From positions 1 through 33,967 of the forward strand of contig CANQZP010000004.1 of the NCBI GenBank assembly GCA_947628395.1: DNA of 33,967 bases, read 5' to 3'. Below, one piece after another: positions 18,401-30,400 of the stretch. The stretch comes from an uncultured Clostridia bacterium. GTDB lineage: Bacteria; Bacillota; Clostridia; TANB77; CAG-508. Position numbers and translations under genes: made by a program. The notes beneath the pieces are model-generated. The model saw only the letters and a list, made by a program, of their open reading frames with translations. It was not told the DNA's origin and did not search any database. Within the stretch, counting starts at the first letter, position 1. The number at the start of each line of letters is the position of its first letter.

Positions 18401-21400
18401 GATGTTTATAATACTGGAAATATAATTAATAATAATTCATCTAACGTTTATATTGCAGGTGTAGTTGGAGCAAGTTATGGTGGAGGATATTATAAAAAAG
18501 TTTATAATACAGGTAATATAAATACTACAAATGGTGCTAGTTCTGATGTAGGAGGTATAGTTGGAAATTTAAATACAAAAATGAGTTTTATTGACATAGA
18601 AAATAAAGGGAATATTGATGTAAATGAAATTACAGGTGGAAGTAGTTCATATATAGGAGGAGTAATAGGACAAGATACAGGAGGCTCATCTGTAGAATAT
18701 ACTCGTAATAGTGGAAAAATAAATATAACTTCAAAAAGTAATGTCCAAAACTATATAGGTGGTATATTAGGATTTCATTATGGAACACTTTCTAATTCAT
18801 ATAATACAGGAAGTATTCATGCAAATCGTGGAGAAAGTGAAGAGGAAACTCCTTGCACATTTTATGCAGGTGGACTTATAGGACATTGTTCATCAGGAGA
18901 AAATAAAACTATTAGTGATTGCTATAATAAAGGAGAAGTTATTATTCAAAGTAAATCTATATCTACATCTAGTCAAAATTATATAGGTGGACTATTTGGA
19001 CAGAATATAGGATATAGTGTAAGTAATTGTTATAATATAGGTAAAGTATCAGCTTTAAATATCGACGGTCAAGCATACACTGGTGGTATATCAGGTCAAA
19101 TCAGTGGAAATATTACAAAATGTTATAATATTTCAAACATAGAAGTAACGGCTAGTAATATGGTATATTCTGGAGGTATTATTGGTCTTACAAGTGGTAG
19201 CGGTAAAATATCTGAATGTTATGATGTTGGAAATATATCTGCTAATAGTACTACTAATTGTGTTTATGTTGGTGGCGTAGCTGGAAATAATCTATGCAAT
19301 ATTGAAAATTGTTATCAATCAGGAACTATAAATGCTACAGGTGCAAGTGGTTCTGGAAATTATATAGGTGGAATAACTGGACTTAGCCCATCAAATGGTA
19401 ATATTAGTGGATGTATACATAAAGGAGATATAACTGTTAATACGAAGACACCTGCATATATTGGTGGAATTAATGGTAATTTAGTAGGAGGAAAAGTATC
19501 TAACTCTAAAAATACAGGAAATATAACAGGAGCAGGCGTAGGAAGCGTATATATAGGTGGAATTAATGGTAATGCTACAGTTAGTACAGAAAATTGTAGT
19601 AATGAAGGTAATATTATTGGTACTTCCACAGGTCAGGGATGTTATGGAGGAATAAATGGACAAATATCTGGACTTATTAATGTTACAAATTGTAGCAATA
19701 CAGGTAACGTTACAGGAACATCTGCATCGCCTAGCTATGTAGGTGGTATTAATGGAGCTTTACATGGTAGTAAGCCTGAGAATGTTGTAAGTGAATGTAA
19801 TAACTCAGGTAAAATAGAAGGTGATTCATCAAGTGCTTATGTTTTTGTTGGAGGAATTAATGGTCAAGCAACATCACCAGTAAAGTCTTGTAAAAACATA
19901 GGATATATAGTATCTGAATCGAAATTAGAATCAGAAACTGTTGGTGCGCCACCTAGATATGTTGGAGGAATAAATGGTCAACTTAATGGTGCAAGTGTCT
20001 CAGAATGTAATAATACAGGTAAAGTAAATGTAACATCTACAGGTGAAGTATATATCGGAGGAATTAATGGTCAAAATCAAGGAGGAGCAGTTTCAAATTC
20101 GAATAATATAGGTGATATTGAAGGATTATCAACTCAAGCACCTGTATATTCTGGTGGTATTAATGGAAAACAATCTAATATAACAAGCGGTTCATATAAT
20201 AGTGGAAATATAAAATCAACTTCAAAAGTTGTTGTATATTCTGGTGGTATAACAGGATTATTAGAAAAATCAAGTCGTATAACAGATTCTAATAATAAAG
20301 GAAATATAGAATCAACAGTTACTAACGAAACACCAACTGAATATGTTGGTGGTATTGTCGGATATATTGGAGATAGTAATCCTGAAGCAGTAAGTAATTG
20401 TTATTACTTAAGTTCTATTACTATAAAGGGTAATCCAAAAAATGAATATGGAACAAGCAAAGAAACAATAGAAGATAATAATATTGATAAAAATATAACT
20501 ACTCCAGATATTGAAGATAATTACAAAGAATTATCAGAAGTTGTAAAGGATAACAATTGGAAAGAAAATTCAGAATCTGAAGATGGATATCCAGAATTAA
20601 AATTTGATATCCCAGTAGTAGAAAAAGTATTAACAGTAAGTTCTATAGATGATTTAGTAAATTTAGCAATTTCAATAGAAGACGGAGAAACATATGCTGG
20701 AGAGAAAATTACTTTAACTAAAGACTTAGATTTTAATGATAAAGAAGAATTAAAATCTAACTTTACAGGAATTGGAACTCAAAGAATATTTAGTTTTTAT
20801 GGAGAATTTGATGGACAAGACTTTACAATAAAACATGCACCTACCTCAATATTTAGATATGTAATTGGTGGAAATATACATAATCTTAACGTTAAAGATG
20901 GGGGGTCAATAGTTGATACTGGTGAAGAAGTAACTATATCAAATTGTTCTTTTGAGGGTAATGTAACTTCTATACTTAATGTTTCTACAGGTGGTATTGC
21001 TAATACTGTAAGTAATAATTCAACTATAGAAAATTGTTATACAAAAGGAACTGCAACAAATCTCAATGGAGGAATTGTAGGTAGTGTTACAGGTGGCGGT
21101 ACAATTAAAGATTGTCACAATGAAATGGAAATAACAAGTAATATGTCTACAGGTGGTATAAGTGGATCTGGAGGAACAATAATAAATTGTTATAATACAG
21201 GAGATATAACAGTTGAAAGAGGTATGAGTAATTCTAATGGATCTGGAGGTGCAAGTGCAGCTGGAATTGTAGTAGGAAATGCTACAATATATAATTCACA
21301 TAACTTAGGAGATATTTCTGTTAAGAGTTCATTAACTGCGAATAGTTCAACAGATGTACATGTATCTGTAAGTGCAGGTGGAATATGTTCTTCTGGAACA

Positions 21401-24400
21401 GCTATAAACTGCTATAATACAGGAACAATTACTGCAGAAGGAAGTGCTACATGGACTGATTCTAGAAATAGTGGAAGAGGCTCTCATTACTGTTATGTAT
21501 ATTGTGGTGGAATATCAGGTAGTGGTAGTGCAGAAGATTCATATAATAGTGGAATAGTAAAATCTAAATCAAGTTTTACATTAACAACCACTAACACTAA
21601 TAGCGGTTTACTTAAAGGCGATGCGCGAAGCTTTGCAGGAGGTGTTGTTGGAGAATTTAGCAATACAATTACAAGATGTTATAATTCAGGTGTAGTTACA
21701 AGTGAAGCAAATACTCCAAGTAAAAATGTATTTACATATAGCTTGGCAGGAGGTGTTGCTGGTTACACAGGTAATAACGCGATTATAAATGATTGTTACA
21801 ATACTGGAGATGTTACAAGTAATAATACTACTAACGTTAATAAAGCAAATAGTGATTATTATTCTTATGAAGATATATCTGGTGCTGGAGGTATATTGGG
21901 AGGCTTTGATATTAATAGGGCTCAAAATACAAATGTAAGTAATTCATATAATACAGGAGATCTAACTGCAGAAGCAAGTAAAGAAGGAATAAATTATGCT
22001 GGACCTATTATTGGTACTATAATAAATAGCCAAGGTTATATTACAGATGAAACAAATAGATTTGGATTAGAAAATAATATTGATAATTCATATTATTTAG
22101 ATAGTAAAAAAATAGATAGTACAAATAAGAATGAATTTGGAATACCAGCGTCAGACTACGATTTAAGAAGCGAAGCATTATATAATAAATTAAATGTAGA
22201 CAATATATGGCTTCATGACGGAAGAAATTATCCTACTTTACCTAAAGTAATTTTATCAGAATTATCAGAAGGTACTTCAATTGATATTAAAAATACACAA
22301 GCAACATACTTCATTCACGCATCATACACAGGAGAAGGTAGTATAAAAATTGATGAAGATCCTACAGAAGCTGAAAATCCTGTAGATGTAGAAGAAAGAA
22401 AATATGGTGAAAGCAATACTAAGAAAATAACAATAACACCAGCTGAAGGTTATACTATTAGTAGTATTACAATAAATGGTGAACCTGTAAATCTTACAGA
22501 AGAAGAAAAAGAATTATTTGTAATAGAGCCTAATCACTTTACAAATATAGATGAAGATAAAAACATAGTTATAACATTTACAAATATAAAGAAAATGTTT
22601 ACAATTGAGAAAAAAGGTGAAGATGATAAACCTCTTGAAAATGCAACTTTTGAAATTGTAAATAAAGAAAATGAAAAAGATAAATACACTGTAGTAACAG
22701 ATAAAGAAGGAAAAGCAGAAGTAATAGTTAAAGATTATGGAACTTATACTGTAAAAGAAACAGTAGCACCAGAACATTATATATTATCTGATAAATCAGA
22801 AGATATTACTCTATCAGCAGAAAAAAATGATTCACAATTAATATCATTTGATAATACTAAAAAAGCTACATTAACAGTACATCATTACTTAAAAAATACA
22901 CAACATAGAGTAGCACCAGATCAAGTATCTGAAGGAAATCCAGAAGATACATACACAACATTACCACATTATGATTTAGATGGATTAGAATTAGCAAAAG
23001 ATGAAAGTGGTGAATACATACTTCCTAAAGAAACTTCTGGTACTTATGGAAGTGAATCAAAAGAGATTGAATATTTCTATGAACCAAAAGAAGTAGAATT
23101 ATTAATACATCACTACAGAGAGGGAACAGAAGAAGAAGTACATGAAGATACAGTTGAAAAATTCCAAGGTGAAGTAACATTTAGCCAAAATGATGAAAGT
23201 TACAGTATTAATACAAATAGTCCATATAATCCAAGTGGAAATAAAGAATACTTAGAATTATTAGATAAATATATTTGTACAGGTTTAAGTTTCACAGATA
23301 AAATTACTGATGAGACTACAGATAAAAATGTAGAAGAACAAATTAATATTACAGGAAGTAGTGAACTTACATATTATTATATAGACAGAGAATATGACAT
23401 AACTACAAAGATTAAGAAACATACAGAAAATGTATTTGATATAATGTCTGGAAGTATGAAAGATGTAGATGTTGAAGGTGGAGAGATAACCGGAGATTAT
23501 ACTAAGGAATATACTGAAGAAGAAGGTATTAAATACGTTGAAACAGTAAAAATAGATGAAAATCAAGAAAACGTAATAAATATTAAACCTAATGAAACTT
23601 ATGATATAAAATCTATAAAAGTTACAAGTGGAGAAAAACCAGAAGAAACTATATATGAAAAAGATACTAAAGAAGATAATGCAGGATATACAAAATTAGA
23701 TGATGGAAGTATAAATATTAATAATTTCCAAAAAGTACGTGAGGATAAATTAGTAGTTGCTGAATTTGAAAGAAAACAAGGAAATGTAATTATTCATCAT
23801 AAATTAAAAGGATCTGAAAAACCAGTTCCATCAAAAACAGGTGAAACAGTTGGAGATAAAACACTTAAAGGATATGTTGGTGATGAATATATTGCATATG
23901 CAAGTGAAGATGTATCTATTCTATATAAAGTAGATTCAGTTGATGGTGATGTTAATGGAGAATATAGTGAAGAACAGAAGGAAGTAACATATTATTATGT
24001 ATTAAAAGATGCAGAAATTACACATACTCTTGAAAAAGAAGCACCAGAATTCTTAACAGAAGAAGGCGGAAAAGTTAAATACGAAATTAAATATAATGCG
24101 ACAATAAAAGACTTTAAAGGAAATGCAACAATTACAATAGAAGATACTCTTCCATACAAAATTGATAAAGATAATTCTGATTTAGCTGAAGGAGACTACA
24201 ATGGAGATAAGACTATAACATGGACAATAAAAGAAAATGAGATAGATACTGAGAAAGCTCAAGAAGCTAAAACTATATCTATAACAAAGACAATATATGT
24301 TACTTATAAAGATGATAGTATGCCTGTAATAGGTGAGATAGTAAATCATGTAAAAACTAAAATTCACCTAGATACAACTGAGCAAGATAAAGAAACTGAA

Positions 24401-27400
24401 AAAGATTCAGAACCATCAAAACTAGACTATAAGATAGATATAAGTGGAACAAAAACTTGGGAAGATAATGAAACTCAGAAGAAAAGAAGACCAGAAAATA
24501 TCACTATAGAATTATTAAGAGATGGAACAAAAATTGCTGAAAAAACAATAGATAATAGTGATAATGCTAAATATGATTTTGAACAATTACAAAAATATGA
24601 TGCAGAAGGAAGAGCTTATAATTACACAGTAAAAGAAAAAGAAGAATCACATTTCTATACTCCAAGTGTAGAAGGATATAATATAAAAAATAAATTCACA
24701 AGGCCAGAAGATAAGAAAGATATAACAGCTAAAGTTGTATGGGAAGATGAGCAAGATGAATACGGAGAAAGACCAGACAGTGTTAAAATTAAAATTAAAG
24801 ACGGAGAAGAAGAAGTAGAAACAGTTACAGTAACAGAAGAAGAAGGCTGGCAACATACATTTAATGAATATGTGTATAATGAGAATGGTGAAGAGATAAC
24901 TTATACGATTGACCAAGAAGAGTCTTCTCCTGGTGAATTGAAATATTATCATACTGATATAGATAATACTAAGTATGTAATTACAAATACATTAAATGAT
25001 GTACAGATAGATCAAGAACTAACAAAGACAGCTGTTCCAACAGTAACTAATGAGGAAGAACCAATAGAATATACAATTACATATCATGGAGTAATTAAAG
25101 ACTTTGAAGGAGATGCAGAAATTAAAATAGTAGATACTCTTCCTTATGAGATAGATGAAGATGGTTCAAGTATAGGTGATGGACATTATGATAAAGACAA
25201 GAAGACTATAACATGGACTGAAACAAGGAAAAATATTAACACTAAAGAAAAAGGTCAAGACGAAGTTATTGATATTACCAAAACAATAAAAGTACTTTAT
25301 AAAGATATAAATGTAATAGCTCCGATAGTTAACCAAATAGAAGGTACAGCAACATTTAGCACTACACCTAGAGAGAAAAAAATCGAGCCAAAACCTACAG
25401 AAATTACTCCAGATTATAAAGTTAGTATAAGCGGAACAAAAACTTGGGAAGACAATGATACACAGAAGAAAAGAAGACCAGAAAATATCACTATAGAATT
25501 ATTAAGAAATGGAACAAAAATTGCTGAAAGAGTAATAAATAATAGTGATAATGCTACATATGATTTTGGAGAATTACAAAAATATGATGAAAAAGGAATA
25601 GCATATAATTATACAGTAAGAGAAAAAGAAGAATCACATTTCTATACTCCAAGTGTAGAAGCGGGAACATATAACTTAAAAAATAAATTCACAAGACCAG
25701 AAGATAAGAAAGATATAACAGTTAGAGTTGTATGGGAAGATGAGCAAGATAGATATGAGGAAAGGCCAGACAGTGTTGAGGTTAAAATTAAAGATGGAGA
25801 AAAAGTAGTAGAAACAGCTACAGTAACAAAAGATGAAAGCTGGAAACATACATTTAATGTATATGTATATAATGAAAATGGTGAAGATATAACTTATACA
25901 ATTGACCAAGAAGAGTCATCTCCTGGTGAATTGAAATTCTATCATACTGATATAGATAATACTGAGTATGTAATCACAAATACGTTAAATGATGTACCAA
26001 TAGATCAAGAGCTAGAAAAGACAGCTGTTCCAACAGTAACTAATGAGGAAGAACCAATAGAATATACAATTACATATCATGGAGTAATTAAAGACTTTGA
26101 AGGAGATGCAGAAATTAAAATAGTAGATACTCTTCCTTATGAGATAGATGAAGATGGTTCAAGTATAGGTGATGGACATTATGATAAAGACAAGAAGACT
26201 ATAACATGGACTGAAACAAGGAAAAATATTAACACAGCAGAAGATGGCGAAGAAGTAATTGATATTACAAAAACAATAAAAGTACTTTATAAAGATATAA
26301 ATGTAATAGCTCCAATAATCAATAAAATAGAAGGTACAGCAACATTTAGTACTACACCTAGAGAGAAAAAAATCGAGCCAAAACCTACAGAAATTAATCC
26401 AGATTATAAAGTTAGTATAAGCGGAACAAAAACTTGGGAAGATAATGATACTCAGAAGAAAAGAAGACCAGAAAATATCACTATAGAATTATTAAGAGAT
26501 GGAACAAAAATTGCTGAAAGAACAATAGATAATAGTGATAATGCTAAATATGATTTTGGAGAATTACCAAAATATGATGCAGAAGGAAGAGCTTATGAAT
26601 ATACAGTAAAAGAAAAAGAAGAATCACATTTCTATACTCCAAGTGTAGAATCTGGAACATATAACTTAAAAAATAAATTTACAAGGCCAGAAGATAAGAA
26701 AGATATAACAGCTAGAGTTGTATGGGAAGATGAGCAAGATAGATATGGGGAAAGACCAGATAGTGTTAAGATTAAAATTAAAGATGGAGAAAAGGTAGTA
26801 GAAACAGCTACAGTAACAAAAGATGAAGAATGGCAACATACATTTAATGTATATGTGTATAATGAAAATGGTGAGGACATAACTTATACAATTGATGAAG
26901 AAGAATTTACTAAAGAAGATTTGAAGTATTATACTATAGATGTAAATAATGGAACATACACTATTACAAATACCCTAAATCATGTTAATACAAATCAAGA
27001 ATTAGTAAAGACTGGACCTGAAAAAATTACTAAAGAGGGAGAAGCTATTGAATATAATATTAAGTATAATGCAACAATAGATGACTTAAAGGGAAATGCA
27101 ACAATAAAGATTATAGATACTCTTCCATATAAAATAGATAGTTCAAAATCTCAGATAGCTGAAGGAGATTATGATGAAACAAATAAGACTATAACATGGA
27201 CTAAGATATTAGAAAATGTTGATACAGAAGCAGATGGCCCTCAAACAGTTGAAATTAATAAAACAATAAGATTATATTACAAAGATATAAATGTTGTAGA
27301 ACCGATAGTTAACAGAATAAAGAGTGAAGTTACTTATAGTAGCAGTCCACAGAAAGATGAAATAACACCTGATCCTACAGAAGTTATACAAGATTATAGA

Positions 27401-30400
27401 ATTTCAATACCTGTAAGGAAGATATGGACAGAAACTACAGATAAACAAAAACTGAAGAGACCAGAAAAAATTACAGTACAATTACTAAATGGAGATACAG
27501 TAGTTGATTCACATGATTTAGCTACAACTGATAATTTAGAGTATACATTTGAAAACTTACCAAAATATGATAAAAATGGTCAAGTTATAGACTATAAAAT
27601 CAAAGAGGTTGATTCAGGAAAATTCTATACTCCTGAAATTAACGGAAATAAAGATACTGGATTCGTTCTAAATAATGTGTTTGGAATAGACTCTAAACTA
27701 AATATAGATGCTAAAGTTGTATGGCAAGACGAAAATAATAGATATAGTGTAAGACCAAACAGCGTAATTATAGTAATAAAAGATGAAAAAGGAAATGAAC
27801 AAACACAGACAGTAACAGATAGAGATGGATGGCATCATGAATTTGTATTAGATGAGTATGATGAAAATGGAGACGAAAAGACTTATGTAATTGGTGAAAA
27901 AGAGGTACATGAAGGTGAGTTGAAATATTACAAGATAGACTTAAATAATGAAAACTTTACAATTACAAATACATTAAATGATGTAGGTATAGATCAAACT
28001 TTACAAAAAGACGGACCAGATAGAATTACTGACGAGGGAGAGGCTATAGAGTATACAATTCATTATCATGGAACAATAAATAACTTAAAGGGAAGTGCTA
28101 CAATAGAAATAGTAGATACATTGCCTTATGAGATAGAAATTGGTTCTGATATTAATGGAGCAAGATATGACGAAACTAATAAGACATTAACATGGACAGA
28201 AAGAATTGATAATATTGATACAGAAGCAAATGGACCAAGAGATATTGATATAACTAAAATTATTAAAATCCATTACAAGAATTTAAATGTAGTAGGAAAA
28301 ATCGCAAATAATGCAAAAGCTACAGCTAAGTTTAATGTTACACCAAGAGAATATCCAGTAGATGCAAAAGTAAAAGAAACAGAGCAAGATTATAGAATCT
28401 CAATACCTGTAACAAAGAACTGGACAGAAACTACAGAAAAGCAAAAAGAGAAGAGACCACAAAGAATAACATTAGAGGTATTAAATGGTGAAACAGTAGT
28501 AGCATCACAAGATTTGGATACAAAAGATAATTTAGAGTATTCATTTGATGACTTACCAAAATATGATCAAGAAGGAAATGAAATAAAATATACAGTAAGA
28601 GAGAAAGAATCTGGATATTTCTATAGAGCAGAAGTAAGTGGAAGTCAAAACGCAGGATACACTGTAAATAATATATTTACAAAACCAAAAGATAAGGTAA
28701 AAGTAGATGCTAAGATAGAATGGGAAGACAATGATAATGAAGAAGAAACAAGACCAGACAAAGTAGTTGTTGTAGTAAAAGATGAGACAGGAAAAGAAGA
28801 AAGACAGACAGTAACTAAAGATGATGATTGGCATTATGAATTTACGCTAGATAAATATGATGAAAATGGTGACGAAAAGAAATATGCAATAGATGAAGAA
28901 GAGAAGAATCCAGGAGACTTAAAATATTATTCAAAAGAAGTGGATGATACTACATATACTATAACAAATACTCTTGGAGATAATGAAAAATCAATTACAG
29001 TAAACAAGGTATGGAATGATAATAATAATTTATATGAAAGAAGACCATCAAGTGTAATAGTAGAATTATATGGCGATGGACAAAAAGTACAAGAAAAGCT
29101 AATAACTCAAAGAGATAATTGGCAATGTACATTTGATAAATTAAAGAATATAAATTATAAGACAGATTCAGAAATTGTATATACAGTACAAGAAAAAGAA
29201 GCAGTAAAAGGTGATTTGAAATTCTACCAAGGAGTAATAGAAGGATACACAATAACAAATAACTTTAGAGTCCCAGACGATACAGAAGATATAGTAGTAA
29301 GAAAAGAATGGACAAGAGATGAAGAATACAAAAACGAATATAGACCAAAAAGTATAGTAGCAATTCTATATGGAGATGGGGTAGAAGTAGCAAGAGGAGA
29401 AATAACAGCAGCAAATGGATGGCAATATACATTTAAACCAAGAAAATATAATGAAGTGACAGGAAAAGAAATTGTATATACAATAGATGAGACAGAGAAA
29501 AACGAAGGAGAACTATCGGCATATACTAAGAGCATAAGTGGATTCTTAATCAAGAACAAATTTACATTAATAGATCCTAAATATGAATGTGAAATAGAAA
29601 AAGACGGACCAGATGCGATAACATCAAGAGATGAGGTATTAAATTATTCAATAAGATATCAAGCAAAAGTAGATGATTATGAAGGAGATGCAAAGGTATT
29701 AATTGTAGATGAATTACCATACGAGATAGATGAAGCAAGGTCAAACATAGGCGGAGGAGTTTATGATAGAGAGAAAAAGACAATAACATGGACAGAAGAA
29801 ATAAAAGACATAAATACATTTGAATATGGAACTAGAATCATAGACTTCACAAAGAATTTCAGAGTGGTATTCAAAGATATAGATATAACAAAAGCAAAAT
29901 TAGTAAATAAGGCACATGGCGAGTTATATTTAGGAAAAGAGCCAATTGTAATAGAAGCAGAATCAAAGGAAACAGATGTAAAATTGAAATTTAATCTAGA
30001 TGTAGAAAAGGATATAGTAAGAATATTACTAAATGGCCAAGATGTACAAATAAGTGATCCAAAACTATCAAAAGTAGCAGTACATAGAAAAGAAGTAAAT
30101 AATGCGCAAATACAAGCAGAATATGTAATAAGAGTAATTAATACAGAAAGCTTAAGTGGAGAGGCAACAATAGTAGATGAGTTACCAAAAGATATGAGGT
30201 TTGTAGCAGAAGAAAGTGATCCAAGATGGGTAGTAAGTGAAGGAGGAAAACTAAGAGCAAAAACAGGAAACATACTACCAGGAGAAAGTACAGAGCTAAG
30301 AGTAGTAGTAAAATGGATCGGAGGAGAAGATACATTTGGATTAAAATCTAACACAGCATATTTAGAAGAGTTAAAAGGAGAAGGCGATTTTAAAGAAGCA

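Noticed and set aside
16650-28981. Possible CRISPR-like periodicity
   Set aside because: Repeats are in frame, vary at the DNA level, and encode GLUG and Cna_B domains; no constant direct repeat with unique spacers and no cas genes.
14509-29819. Numerous 60-110 aa - strand ORFs inside the giant gene
   Set aside because: Translations are Phe/Tyr/Ile/Ser-rich shadow products that repeat with the sense-strand modules; no start signals or domains.
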